Shown here: positions 11,353-20,038 of the stretch, one piece after another
Layout of the letters: each line of letters opens with the position of its first letter
Position numbering within the stretch: position 1 is the stretch's first letter
Assembly (NCBI RefSeq): GCF_017837635.1
Contig: NZ_JAGJRS010000021.1
Location: forward strand, 124,001 to 188,000
DNA from: Frateuria flava
GTDB lineage: Bacteria > Pseudomonadota > Gammaproteobacteria > Xanthomonadales > Rhodanobacteraceae
Direction of reading: 5' to 3'
Length of the DNA stretch: 64,000 bases
Program-made: the position numbers and the translations under genes
The notes under the pieces: model-generated
Database searches by the model: none
What the model was told of the DNA's origin: nothing
What the model saw: the letters and a program-made list of their open reading frames with translations, nothing else

Positions 11353-12636
11353 TCATGGCGACTTGCGCAGCGTTTCGCGCAGGTCGGCCACGTGGTCGGC
11401 CTCCACCGCCTCCGCGTGGTTGCCCCAGGCGTTGCGGATGTACGTGTTCAGGTCGGCGATCTGCGCATCGCTCAGGTGATCGGCAAACCCCTGCATCGCC
11501 AGTCCCGTCGGTTCGGCGGTGGTTTGGGGAATGCGCGCGCCGTCCAGGATCACGCCGATCAGCGTGTCGGCGCTGTTCGCCTGCACGGCGGAACTCTGCC
11601 GCAGCGGCGGGAACGCGCCGATCTCGCCCTGGCCCTGCTTGAGGTGGCAGGCCTCGCAGTTGTCCACGTAGAGCGCGGCGCCGCGGTCGAGGGTGTCCTT
11701 GTCGACCGTGGCCACCGACGCGTCCTTCGGCGCCGGCAGGCTCTTGAGGTAGACCGCGATGGCTTCCAGGTCCGGCTTGCTCAGGTACTGGGTGGACTGC
11801 TCGACGACCTCGGCCATCGGGCCGGCGGCGGAGGTGCGGCTGTTACGGCCGGTGCCCAGGTATTGCACGATGTCCTGTTCGGTCCAGCTGCCCAGGCCGT
11901 CGCGGACGCCGCCGGCCAGGCTTGGCGCGTAGGCGTTTTCGGCGTAGCCGCCGGTGGGCGGATCGTCCATGTCGGTGGCGCCGGCGAAGTTCTTGTCGCC
12001 GTGGCAGGCGCTGCAGTGGCCCAGGCCCTTGACCAGGTAGGCGCCGCGGTTCCACTGCGCCGAGCGCTTCGGATCCGGCTGGTAGGTACCGTCCTGGAAG
12101 TACATGCCGTCCCACATCGCCATCAGGCCGCGCTGGTCGAGCGGCCAGGGCAGCTCGTTGTGGCGGTGTACCTGGCGCACGGGCGTGAGCGTGTCGAGGT
12201 AGGCCTTGATCGACAGCACGTCGTCGCGGCTGAGCTTGGTGTACCAGGGGTAGGGGAAGGCGGGGTAGAGATGGTCGCCCTCGCGGTCGATGCCCTCGTG
12301 CATGGCGCGGTAGAAGTCCTCATCGGTCCAGTTGCCGATGCCGGTTTCCGGGTCCGGCGTGATGTTGCTTGAGTAGATCGTGCCGAACGGCGTGGGGATG
12401 GCGCGGTCGCCGGCAAACGGCGCGCCGTTGGGCGCGGTGTGGCAGGCCTCGCAGTCGCCCGCGCGCACCAGGTAGCGGCCACGCGAGATTTGTCCCCACG
12501 GGCCCGGGCTCATGCGTTCGCCGAGCTTGACGGCCGAGGGCGCGGCGGGGTCGCGGTCGTGGCTGCAGGCGGTGCAGAGCAGGGCGAGCAGGAGCAGGGA
12601 TGCGAGGGCCAGGGCTTTGCGCAAGGCCGCCCCCAT
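11353..12636 (-). CDS. Triheme cytochrome c subunit of a membrane-bound GMC dehydrogenase
   Basis: The 427-residue exported protein has three CXXCH motifs (CEACH, CSACH, CEACH), as in the cytochrome subunits of gluconate 2-dehydrogenase, sorbitol and alcohol dehydrogenases. These pass electrons from the FAD subunit to ubiquinone. ALRKALALASLLLLALLCTAC is a signal peptide with a possible lipobox. The ATG at 12636 sits inside the outer arm of a palindromic element. An upstream in-frame ATG at 12777 overlaps the GMC gene stop (ATGA) and would add 47 residues encoded largely by that element. I chose 12636 because it gives a normal signal peptide. Which carbohydrate or alcohol is oxidised cannot be told. 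Confidence 0.88.
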   Translation of the reverse strand: MGAALRKALALASLLLLALLCTACSHDRDPAAPSAVKLGERMSPGPWGQISRGRYLVRAGDCEACHTAPNGAPFAGDRAIPTPFGTIYSSNITPDPETGIGNWTDEDFYRAMHEGIDREGDHLYPAFPYPWYTKLSRDDVLSIKAYLDTLTPVRQVHRHNELPWPLDQRGLMAMWDGMYFQDGTYQPDPKRSAQWNRGAYLVKGLGHCSACHGDKNFAGATDMDDPPTGGYAENAYAPSLAGGVRDGLGSWTEQDIVQYLGTGRNSRTSAAGPMAEVVEQSTQYLSKPDLEAIAVYLKSLPAPKDASVATVDKDTLDRGAALYVDNCEACHLKQGQGEIGAFPPLRQSSAVQANSADTLIGVILDGARIPQTTAEPTGLAMQGFADHLSDAQIADLNTYIRNAWGNHAEAVEADHVADLRETLRKSP

Positions 12637-12755
12637 CCGCCTGTCGGCACCTTCCCCCGTGGAACGGGGGAAGGCTCGGTGGGCCACATCTCGAATCCTT
12701 CCCCCGTCCCGCGGGGGAAGGTGCGCGGAGGGCGGATGGGGGAAGCCTTGCGCAG
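12618..12755. repeat. Large palindromic element at the 5' end of the cytochrome gene
   Basis: Outer arms CCCCCATCCGCC (12630-12641) and its exact complement (12731-12742) are extended outward by a similar GCGCAAGGC on each side. Two inner hairpins contain CTTCCCCCG/CGGGGGAAG. The element is open in the cytochrome frame and provides the ATG at 12636 in its outer arm. Confidence 0.85.
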
Positions 12756-12773
12756 AACGGGCAAACCGCGCGC

Positions 12774-14534
12774 TCATGTCGTCACCAGCGGGCCGGGGTT
12801 CTTCAGGTACCGCTTCATCGCCTCGGCCGACCAGTAGGTCAGCGCGCCGACCGTGCCGGTCGGGTTGTAGCCGGCGTTCTGCGGGAACACGCTCGCGCCC
12901 ATCACCCACAGGTTGGGTACGTCCCAGCTCTGCAGGTAGCGGTTGACCACCGAGGTCTTCGGGTCGTCGCCCATCACCGCGCCGCCGGTGTTGTGCGTGG
13001 TCTGGTAGGGCACGATCGAGTAGGGGCCCTGGCGCTTCTTCTCATGGATGCTGGCGCCGGGGATCGCGCGGCCGATCTGCGCGGCCTTGTCGGTGAGGAA
13101 GCCGGACATCTTCAGCTCGTTGGGCTGGAAGTCGAAGGTCAGGCGCAGCAGCGGGTTGCCGTAGACGTCGCGCCAGGTCGGGTCCAGGTCGAGGTAGCTG
13201 GTGCGATAGCTCATCACGCTGCCGTGCGTGGCGATCGAGCAGGCGGTGAGGTAGTTCTCGTGCATCGCCTTCTTCCAGCCGGCGCCCCACTTGGGCGCAT
13301 CCTGCGGCAGGTAGTGCTGCAGGATCGGCCGCCCGCCGGTGTTCCACAGCGCGATGTAGCCCCCGCCGACGAAGCCGTGCGGGCCATGGTCGAAGTTGTC
13401 GCCGTTGAACTCGTCGATCGCCTGGCCGAGCGCGCCGGCGCCCATGAACGGGTTCAGCCGCTCCTTCTGGAAGACGTCGACCGAGGAGGTGATCTGGTAG
13501 GCGTAGTTGCGCCCGACCACGCCGGTGTTCGACACCGGGTCGTACGGCTGGCCGATCTTCGACAGCAGCAGCAGGTGAACGTTGTGCTGGGCGAATGCGC
13601 ACAGCACCACCATCTGCGCCGGCTGCTCGATCTGGTTGCCCTCGACGTCGACATAGGTGACGCCGGTGGCGCGCTTGCCGGTCGAATCGGTGTTGACGCG
13701 GGTGACGTTGCAGTGCGTGCGGAAGTGGAAGTTGTCCTTGCGCAGCAGCACCGGAAGGATGGTCGTCTGCGGGCTGGCCTTGGAATAGTTGCCGCAGCCG
13801 AACCACTCGCAATAGCCGCAGTAGGTGCACTGCCCCATCTGCACGCCCAGCGGGTTGCGGTACGGCCGCGAGGCGTTCGCGGCCGGACACGGGAACGGGT
13901 TGAAGCCGACCTCGCGCGCGGCCTTGTCGAACAGCACGGTGGACGCGCTGCGCTCCAGCGGCGGCAGCGGGTAGCCGCGCTTGCGCGGACCCTCGAACGG
14001 GTTGCCGCCGGCGACCAACTGGCCGTTGACGTTGCCGGCCTGGCCGGAGATGCCGCAGAGGTATTCGAAGCGGTCGTAGTGCGGCTCCAGCTCCTCGTAG
14101 GTGACGCCCCAGTCCTGCAGGTTCATGTCGGCGGGGATGAAGCCCTTGCCGTAGCGTTGCTCGGTATGCGAGCGGATCACGAAATCCTGCGGCAGGAAGC
14201 GCCAGCACTGCCCGTTCCAGTGCACGCCCGCGCCGCCCACGCCCGCTGCCGGCATGAACGACCCCAGGTGGCGCATCGGCAGCGCGGTCTGGCTGGCGTT
14301 GTTGCGGAAGGTCAGCGTCTCGCGCTCGGGCGATTCGAAGATCTGCTTGCGCACCGCGTAGCGCAGCTCGTCCTGGATGTGGTCGGTGGCGAAGTCCGGG
14401 ACGGTGTCGCGCCAGGCGCCGCGCTCCAGTGCCAGCACCTGCACGCCGGCATCGGTCAGCTCCTGCGCGATGATCGAGGCGGTCCAGCCGAAGCCGACCA
14501 GCACCACGTCCACGGGCGGCATCCGCCGCGCCAT
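12774..14534 (-). CDS. GMC-family FAD dehydrogenase, large subunit (gluconate/sorbitol/fructose dehydrogenase type)
   Basis: The 586-residue flavoprotein oxidises a sugar, sugar acid or alcohol in the periplasm together with its cytochrome and small subunits. It has an N-terminal dinucleotide site (VVLVGFGWTAS), an internal cysteine cluster CTYCGYCEWFGCG, and the C-terminal GMC active-site regions TTHNTGG and NAGYNPTGT, with the His and Asn used in hydride abstraction. It has no signal peptide; in this family the complex is exported by the Tat signal of the small subunit. The start ATG at 14534 shares one base with the preceding stop. Substrate is unknown. Confidence 0.93.
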   Translation of the reverse strand: MARRMPPVDVVLVGFGWTASIIAQELTDAGVQVLALERGAWRDTVPDFATDHIQDELRYAVRKQIFESPERETLTFRNNASQTALPMRHLGSFMPAAGVGGAGVHWNGQCWRFLPQDFVIRSHTEQRYGKGFIPADMNLQDWGVTYEELEPHYDRFEYLCGISGQAGNVNGQLVAGGNPFEGPRKRGYPLPPLERSASTVLFDKAAREVGFNPFPCPAANASRPYRNPLGVQMGQCTYCGYCEWFGCGNYSKASPQTTILPVLLRKDNFHFRTHCNVTRVNTDSTGKRATGVTYVDVEGNQIEQPAQMVVLCAFAQHNVHLLLLSKIGQPYDPVSNTGVVGRNYAYQITSSVDVFQKERLNPFMGAGALGQAIDEFNGDNFDHGPHGFVGGGYIALWNTGGRPILQHYLPQDAPKWGAGWKKAMHENYLTACSIATHGSVMSYRTSYLDLDPTWRDVYGNPLLRLTFDFQPNELKMSGFLTDKAAQIGRAIPGASIHEKKRQGPYSIVPYQTTHNTGGAVMGDDPKTSVVNRYLQSWDVPNLWVMGASVFPQNAGYNPTGTVGALTYWSAEAMKRYLKNPGPLVTT

Positions 14535-15250
14535 CAGGAAGCCTCCCCGGCATGCGCAAGCGCTGTGCCAGGCGCGCGGCCGATCAGGCTGACGTACGGC
14601 TGCTGGTAGGGCTTGCCGTATTCGCCGATCTCGCGCACGTAGTTGTAGCGGGGACCGGGGAAGCCCACCAGCTTCCAGCCGGCGAAGTCGCGGTTGCCGC
14701 CGTAGGCGGGGTCGGCGAGGAAGCCTTCCTGGGTGTTCTGCCAGAGCAGGTTGAAGAAGGTCTTGGAAGGCACGTCGCCCAAGTCGACCTTGCCGCCCTC
14801 GAGTGCGCGCAGGACCTCATCCTGCTGCTCGCCGGTGAGCCCGACGAAGGGCTGCTGGTACTTCCCGCGGCAATGCTTGTCGATGCCGGCGATGGCCTGG
14901 CGATAGAGCTGGGCGGGGGTGAAGCGCAGCTGGTAGCCCTGGCCGTCGATGCCGGTGGGCCACGGGCCCTGCATGTACCAGCGTTCGGCGCGGCCATAGG
15001 GGCCGGCGAGCTGCAGGTCGAGGAAGGTGGGAATGCCGGCCTTGTCGCCTCCCGGGCCGAGCGCGTCGGTGGGAATCAGCCGCGCGGTGGCGGCCTGGAT
15101 GAAATCCATCTCCCCGGGTGCGAAGAAGGCGTTGGCGGTGCCCCCATGCGCATCGGTACCGCTACCGCCGCAGGCGCACAGCACCATGCCGGCCGGCACC
15201 GTCACGCCGACGAGCCTGAGGAAGTCCCGGCGTGCCGGATCGTGGTTCAC
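14534..15250 (-). CDS. Tat-exported small subunit of the GMC dehydrogenase (gluconate 2-dehydrogenase subunit 3 family)
   Basis: A 238-residue protein has a twin-arginine signal (ARRDFLRLVGVTVPAGMVLCAC) and the FFAPGEMDFIQAATARLIPTD segment typical of gluconate 2-dehydrogenase subunit 3. It carries the FAD subunit across the membrane. The GTG at 15250 is chosen because AAGGAGAGGAG lies just upstream; an earlier in-frame GTG (15271) would put this ribosome binding site inside the gene. It is the first gene of a three-gene operon with overlapping junctions. Confidence 0.9.
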   Translation of the reverse strand: MNHDPARRDFLRLVGVTVPAGMVLCACGGSGTDAHGGTANAFFAPGEMDFIQAATARLIPTDALGPGGDKAGIPTFLDLQLAGPYGRAERWYMQGPWPTGIDGQGYQLRFTPAQLYRQAIAGIDKHCRGKYQQPFVGLTGEQQDEVLRALEGGKVDLGDVPSKTFFNLLWQNTQEGFLADPAYGGNRDFAGWKLVGFPGPRYNYVREIGEYGKPYQQPYVSLIGRAPGTALAHAGEAS

Positions 15251-15271
15251 GTTGCCGCTCCTCTCCTTCAC

Positions 15272-15608
15272 TGGAAAAAGAGAGCCTAGGCAGGTGGTGG
15301 TGAAGAGCCGGCGTCACCGGGGTGAAGGCCAGGTCGTATTCGTCGCAATATTTTACGTTTTCGTTCAAAGGGCTGCGATATTCCCTTGCTATCGAAGAGC
15401 CCGTTGATCCGCGATCCACGGCCGCTTAATGGCCCACAAGCGGGCTCGGCCGCGAGAGCGTTGCACGGGTGGTGAACATTTCTGAACCCGGCAGCGAAGT
15501 TCGCATGCTTAATGCTTGACGCAGCAATGCTTTGGCCTGCACGCTTCCCTCACTTCTGTATGGTCAGGATTCACGGTTCGGGCCGCGCGTGCGTGTGTGG
15601 GAGGCGTC
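15272..15608. other. Divergent intergenic region
   Basis: It separates the minus-strand dehydrogenase operon from the plus-strand response regulator. It has a local AT-rich patch (about 15346-15395) that probably carries one or both promoters. No convincing -35/-10 pair, sigma-54 site or RNA gene is seen. Confidence 0.5.
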
Positions 15609-16034
15609 ATGGCGAAGGACAACCTTGTATTGCTGGTGGAAGACGACTCGGACACGCGCGAGGTCATGGCGCTGCTGCTCGATGCCGCCGGCTACCAGGT
15701 GCTCTCCGCGCGCGACGCCAGCAGCGGCATCCGCCTGATGGACGAACAACCCGGGATCGACGTGATCGTGACCGACGTGAACATCGGCGGCGGCCAGGAC
15801 GGCATCAGCATGACCGAGGAGCTGCGTCGGCGTGGATCGAACGCTGCTGTCGTGGTGATTTCCGGCGATCCGGAGGCTTCCAGCGAACGGCTGGGCCCGA
15901 CCGCCACCTTCCTGCCCAAGCCGTACGACCGCAAGGCGCTGCTGGCAGCCATCAACGATGCACGCGCCAAGAATGCGCGCGCCTGCGCCGTCGCCGATGA
16001 GGGCCGGCCGCCGTATCCCGGTTTATCTCATTGA
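15609..16034 (+). CDS. Single-domain response regulator (CheY-like receiver)
   Basis: The 141-residue protein is a lone receiver domain with the acidic pair EDD near residue 10, phosphoacceptor Asp56 (VIVTDVN), and the conserved Lys in FLPKPYD. It has no output domain, so it likely acts in a phosphorelay or by protein contacts. GGGAGGCGTC directly before the ATG at 15609 sets the start. The hybrid kinase gene follows 81 bases later on the same strand, making it the probable partner. Confidence 0.88.
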   Translation: MAKDNLVLLVEDDSDTREVMALLLDAAGYQVLSARDASSGIRLMDEQPGIDVIVTDVNIGGGQDGISMTEELRRRGSNAAVVVISGDPEASSERLGPTATFLPKPYDRKALLAAINDARAKNARACAVADEGRPPYPGLSH

Positions 16035-16115
16035 TCACTTGAGGTAGGTTCGGTTGAGGCCGGCCAACCGGAACGCGCTCGTACTGCGACCGCAATCTAT
16101 TTGTCCGGAGAACGA

Positions 16116-18119
16116 ATGCCGATGACACCGTCATGGACGGCCGTGACGCGGTGCTTGCTGTGCAAGGACGGTGGCGTGGAGACGAGCGGTCCCAATTCCT
16201 ACCAGCTGCTGGTGCAGTCCATCCTGGACTACGCCATCTTCATGGTCGATCCACAGGGCCGCATTCGCAGCTGGAATGCCGGTGCCGAGCAGATCCATGG
16301 CTACCGCGGCGCCGACATCGTCGGCCGCGCGTTTGCCCTGCTCCATACCGAGGAAGAACGCGCTGGCGGCAGGCCGGAGCTGATCCTGCACATGGTCGCG
16401 GCGCACGGCCGCTTCCAGGAAGAGGCCGAGCGGCTGCGCCGCGATGGCAGCCGCTTCTGGGCGCATGTGGTGTGCGACGCGGTGCGCGACGAACACGGCC
16501 ACCTGCTCGGTTTCGCCATGGTCACCCGCGACATCACCGAACGTCGCATGACCGAACAACGGCTGCGCGAGGTGGAACGGCGTTTCCGGCTGTTCGTCGA
16601 CGGCGTGACCGACTGCGCCATCTGCATGCTCGACGCCAGCGGCATCGTCACCGACTGGAACACCGGCGCGGAACGCATCAAGGGCTACACCGCCGCGGAG
16701 ATCATCGGCCATTCGCTGACGCAGTTCTTCGTCAATCCACTGGTCGCCCAGACGGCCATGACCGTGGCCAGCGAGAACGGCCGCTACGACGTGGTCGACT
16801 GGCAGGTGCGCAAGGATGGCTCGCGCTTCATGGCCGAGATCGCGATCGACGCGATCCGCGACAACGATGGCCAATTGCTCGGCTTCGCCAAGATCACCCG
16901 CGACATCACCGCGCGGGTGGAGGCCGAGCAGCATCTGGAGGACACCCGCGCGCAGCTGTTCCAGTCGCAGAAGATCGAGGCGCTGGGCCAGCTCACCGGT
17001 GGCATGGCACATGACTTCAACAATCTCCTGCAGGGCATCATCGGCTCGCTGGAAGTGGTCGAGATGCGCCTGGCCGCCGGTCGCCAGGATGTCGAGCGCT
17101 TTCTCGGCAACGCGCTGGATTCGGCCAAGCGCGCTGCCACGCTGACCCATCGCCTGCTCGCCTTCGCGCGGCGTCAGCCGCTGGCGCCCAAGAGCGTGGT
17201 CCTGAACGACCTGGTCGCGCAGATCGCCGAACTGCTGCCGGCCACGCTGGGCGAACGGATCGAGCTCAAGCTCGACCTGGCGCCCGCACTGATGCCGGTA
17301 TTGTGCGATCCGAACCTGCTCGAAAGCGCGATCCTCAACCTGGCCATCAACGCGCGCGACGCCATGCCCGAGGGTGGCCAGCTGACCATCCGCACCGGCT
17401 CGGTGCCGCCGGGCGAAGGGCCGCTGCGCCGGCCGCACAGCCTGCGCGATGCGCCCACCCTGCTGTTGCAGGTGAGCGATAACGGCGTGGGCATGACGCC
17501 CGAGGTGCGGGCGCGCGCCTTCGATCCGTTCTTCACCACCAAGCCCAAGGGCCGGGGCACCGGGCTGGGACTGTCGATGATCCACGGCTTCGTGACCCAG
17601 TCGCGCGGCGCCATCGAGCTGGAAAGCGAGCCCGGCCATGGCACGACCGTGTCGATCTACCTGCCCAGCGGCGAGCGCCGCAGCGTGCGCGCGCTGGACG
17701 ACCGCGGCGCCGGCACGCGCTGGGAGCCCGCCGCCGGCGAGACCATCCTGCTGGTGGAAGACGAGGACGTGGTGCGCGACCTCATCGCCGGCAAGCTGCG
17801 TGACCTGCGCTATCGCGTGCTGGAGGCGCGCGATGGCCATGCCGGCCTGGCCATCATCGAGTCGACCGAGCGCATCGACCTGGTCGTCTCCGACATCGGG
17901 TTGCCCGGCCTGACCGGCATGCACATGGTCGAGATCGGTCGGCGGCGCCGACCCGACATGAAGGTGCTTTTCGTCACCGGCTACGCCGAGACGATGCCGG
18001 AAGACTGGACGCTGGATGCCAACACCGACCTGCTGACCAAGCCCTTCGAGTTCGACGCCCTGGTCCAGCGCATGCGCGCTCTGCTGCCCGGCCCGCTGAA
18101 GCAGGCAAGCTCCCCTTGA
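16116..18119 (+). CDS. Hybrid sensor histidine kinase, two PAS domains plus receiver
   Basis: The 667-residue cytoplasmic kinase has no transmembrane segment. In order: PAS 1 (about 20-145), PAS 2 (about 150-275), the phosphoacceptor helix with His299 (GGMAHDFNNLL), an ATPase domain with NLAINARDAM, DNGVGM and GTGLGLSM, and a C-terminal receiver with Asp593 (LVVSDIGLPG) and a Lys in LLTKPFE. The ATG at 16116 follows GGAG by five bases; a TTG at 16101 is the less likely alternative. It may sense a soluble signal through PAS and phosphorylate its own receiver and the regulators at 15609 or 20039. Confidence 0.93.
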   Translation: MPMTPSWTAVTRCLLCKDGGVETSGPNSYQLLVQSILDYAIFMVDPQGRIRSWNAGAEQIHGYRGADIVGRAFALLHTEEERAGGRPELILHMVAAHGRFQEEAERLRRDGSRFWAHVVCDAVRDEHGHLLGFAMVTRDITERRMTEQRLREVERRFRLFVDGVTDCAICMLDASGIVTDWNTGAERIKGYTAAEIIGHSLTQFFVNPLVAQTAMTVASENGRYDVVDWQVRKDGSRFMAEIAIDAIRDNDGQLLGFAKITRDITARVEAEQHLEDTRAQLFQSQKIEALGQLTGGMAHDFNNLLQGIIGSLEVVEMRLAAGRQDVERFLGNALDSAKRAATLTHRLLAFARRQPLAPKSVVLNDLVAQIAELLPATLGERIELKLDLAPALMPVLCDPNLLESAILNLAINARDAMPEGGQLTIRTGSVPPGEGPLRRPHSLRDAPTLLLQVSDNGVGMTPEVRARAFDPFFTTKPKGRGTGLGLSMIHGFVTQSRGAIELESEPGHGTTVSIYLPSGERRSVRALDDRGAGTRWEPAAGETILLVEDEDVVRDLIAGKLRDLRYRVLEARDGHAGLAIIESTERIDLVVSDIGLPGLTGMHMVEIGRRRRPDMKVLFVTGYAETMPEDWTLDANTDLLTKPFEFDALVQRMRALLPGPLKQASSP

Positions 18120-18144
18120 GGGAACCCCTACCCGCGGGTTCGCC

Positions 18145-18201
18145 TGTAGAGCGCGCACCCTGTGCGCGGCTGCCATGTCGCGCACAGGGTGCGCTCCTGC
18201 A
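18145..18201. repeat. REPIN, short-loop copy
   Basis: Two inverted GTAG-type REPs (TGTAGAGCGCGCACCCTGTG... and its partner ending GGGTGCGCTCCTGCA) related to those at 2413 and 4584. This copy is extragenic, just after the kinase gene, and may act as a 3' stabiliser or terminator. Confidence 0.8.
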
Positions 18202-18327
18202 AGGGCCCGAACAGGCGGTTGTTGATGGGGAAGACAGGCAGGCGCGCGTCTGTAAAAACTGCCGGGACCGGTAAAACCTGCCAGCGCTATGCGCACGGCC
18301 GGGCTCGCCGGCGCTGACGCGCGGGAT

Positions 18328-18343
18328 TGGCACATGGCTTGAA
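18328..18343 (+). promoter_or_regulatory. Candidate sigma-54 promoter for the Pro-rich small gene
   Basis: TGGCACATGGCTTGAA matches the -24/-12 pattern TGGCACRNNNNTTGCW with correct spacing and one mismatch in the -12 element. The inferred start of transcription is about 25 bases before the ATG at 18379. Confidence 0.5.
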
Positions 18344-18378
18344 TGGCAGGAGATGTCCCTCCTTCACGAGGCATCCCC

Positions 18379-18651
18379 ATGCATCTGTTCCTGCCCTGCC
18401 CGCCGCTGGTCAATCCGATCCGCGTGCCGCGCATGCCGCCGCCCGGCAGCATGGTGCCATCCAAGCCGGTCGGCGACCCCGAGTCGCTGCCACCCGATCC
18501 CGCGCCGCCGCAGCCTTACGACCCTGGCGACCCGGTGCGCGCGCCCCGACCACGCGAACCGGACATGCCCGCGATCGACCCGCACGAGCCCGGCATCCCG
18601 ATACCGCGCATCGGCGAACCGGGCACGCCCCTCTGCCGCTGGCTGAACTGA
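18379..18651 (+). CDS. Proline-rich small protein of unknown function
   Basis: This is a 90-residue protein with roughly one Pro in three residues in places (VPRMPPPG, PPDPAPPQPYDPGDP, EPGIPIPRIGEPG) and no signal peptide or helix. Base composition is like the surroundings. A sigma-54-like promoter precedes it and a second one follows its stop codon. The ATG at 18379 has GAGG about eight bases upstream. It is probably disordered. A chance open frame is possible, but the promoter-like site and stop-codon placement favour a gene. Confidence 0.5.
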   Translation: MHLFLPCPPLVNPIRVPRMPPPGSMVPSKPVGDPESLPPDPAPPQPYDPGDPVRAPRPREPDMPAIDPHEPGIPIPRIGEPGTPLCRWLN

Positions 18652-18660
18652 CGAAAAAAT

Positions 18661-18676
18661 TGACACGGAAGCTGCA
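18661..18676 (+). promoter_or_regulatory. Candidate sigma-54 promoter for the BON-domain gene
   Basis: TGACACGGAAGCTGCA fits TGGCACRNNNNTTGCW with two mismatches and exact spacing. It lies between the Pro-rich gene stop and the BON gene, with the inferred transcription start about 26 bases before the ATG. Confidence 0.4.
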
Positions 18677-18712
18677 AATTTTTCGCGTCCGACCCTTTCC
18701 ACAGGAGGCCCC

Positions 18713-19762
18713 ATGAGCCAAGACGACGATCGCTACGACGACGAACGGTCACGCTACCGCACCCGCGCAGATCGCATCCGCGAGCACGACCTGCGCGATC
18801 CGTACGAGGCCGGCCGGCAGGTACGCACCTATGGACCGGAGCAGGAGCATCCCTGGCAGGCCGCACACCCGCGCCGCGATGTCGAACGCGGCCAGCGGCC
18901 CGACTGGAGTGAACAACCCGCCCGCTACGGCGGCGGCTACAGCGATGATGAGCAGCTGTGGTCGCGTCCGCGCGGCCAACGCGGCGACGCGCGCTATGGC
19001 CTGGATACGGATGCCGAACGGCACTTCGTCGAGGGCTACCAGAACCCGGACAACCGCCACCGCGCCCATGGCTACGGTCGCTCCTACGACACCTGGCGCG
19101 GGGAGCCCCGCCACGCCCAGAGCAATAGCGGCTACGACACCGCGCGCGCGTATGGCCAGGGCAGCCGGCAGGACGACGCGCGCGGCGATCGCATGCACGC
19201 CAGCTGGACCCAGGAACACGACTATGAAGGCCCGCGCTACGGCGCCGGTGACTCGCGCCCTTCGCCCGGCCGCCGCGACATTGGCAGCCAGTACGCCCAT
19301 ACCGATACCTACGGCGGCGCCGGCTTCCGCCAGCAGGGCAAGCGCTACTGGTTCGACGAGGGCGACCAGCGTGGCCAGTTCCGCGGCACCCAGCCGCGCG
19401 GCTACGAGCGCAGCGACGAACGCCTGCGCGAGCTGGCCTGCGAACGGCTGACCGACGCGGACCTGGACGCCAGCGATATCGAGGTCAAGGTGGTTCAGGG
19501 CACGGTCATGCTCGAAGGCAGCGTGAGCGCGCGCTGGATGAAGCATGCCGCGGAGGACATCGTGGACGACCTCGGTGGCGTAAAGGACATCCAGAACCAG
19601 CTGCGCGTGCGTCGCGGCGATAGCGACACCGGGACGCAGTCGGCGCCGGCGAGCGGCAGCAAGGCGGGTGCCGCCACGTCGAATGCCACGCCTGCCACCG
19701 GCTCCCCGGGCAGCGCTGCCGGCCAGGGCGGCGACGACATCGGCGGACGCAGCCGGCATTGA
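18713..19762 (+). CDS. BON-domain protein with long hydrophilic N-terminal region
   Basis: A 349-residue protein has about 225 residues rich in Arg, Asp, Gly, Tyr and His, probably disordered, followed by a BON domain (about 230-300: DERLRELACERLTDADLDAS, VKVVQGTVMLEGSV, AEDIVDDLGGVKDIQNQLRV) and a low-complexity Ala/Gly/Ser tail. BON domains are often periplasmic or stress-related, but no signal peptide is visible here. CAGGAGG lies six bases before the ATG. The neighbours (NtrC-type regulator, KGG protein) suggest a stress role. Function unknown. Confidence 0.85.
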   Translation: MSQDDDRYDDERSRYRTRADRIREHDLRDPYEAGRQVRTYGPEQEHPWQAAHPRRDVERGQRPDWSEQPARYGGGYSDDEQLWSRPRGQRGDARYGLDTDAERHFVEGYQNPDNRHRAHGYGRSYDTWRGEPRHAQSNSGYDTARAYGQGSRQDDARGDRMHASWTQEHDYEGPRYGAGDSRPSPGRRDIGSQYAHTDTYGGAGFRQQGKRYWFDEGDQRGQFRGTQPRGYERSDERLRELACERLTDADLDASDIEVKVVQGTVMLEGSVSARWMKHAAEDIVDDLGGVKDIQNQLRVRRGDSDTGTQSAPASGSKAGAATSNATPATGSPGSAAGQGGDDIGGRSRH

Positions 19763-20038
19763 CGATGCATGGCGCCCGTCTGGATGGCACCCAGGCAGGC
19801 GCCACGGACCACTGCCCTCGCATGTACGGCATGCGCCACACGCCTGTCGGGCAACCCTTACAACTAGGAACATCTCTTCGACGCTACTTGCACTTCGCAT
19901 GCGGCATCGTCGGTTTCGTCCACGCCGACCTGCCAAGCGCTGCACGGTTGTAGCTGCCGCCGTGGATACACGGGCGCACGGACGTCCCGATTCCTCCACG
20001 AGACAGCCTGGGGTCACGGACCCCTCCCCGGTGAAATT
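19763..20038. other. Intergenic region before the sigma-54 activator
   Basis: It holds no convincing gene. There is no match to the sigma-54 consensus here, in contrast to the flanking small genes, and no clear terminator for the BON gene. Confidence 0.4.

Noticed and set aside
16131-18464. A 777-codon minus-strand frame opposite the hybrid kinase
   Set aside because: It is His/Gln/Arg-rich antisense of a well-supported kinase, and passes through the REP at 18145.
19763-20038. Possible small genes or a small RNA before the sigma-54 activator
   Set aside because: No coding signature, terminator or promoter pair could be recognised.
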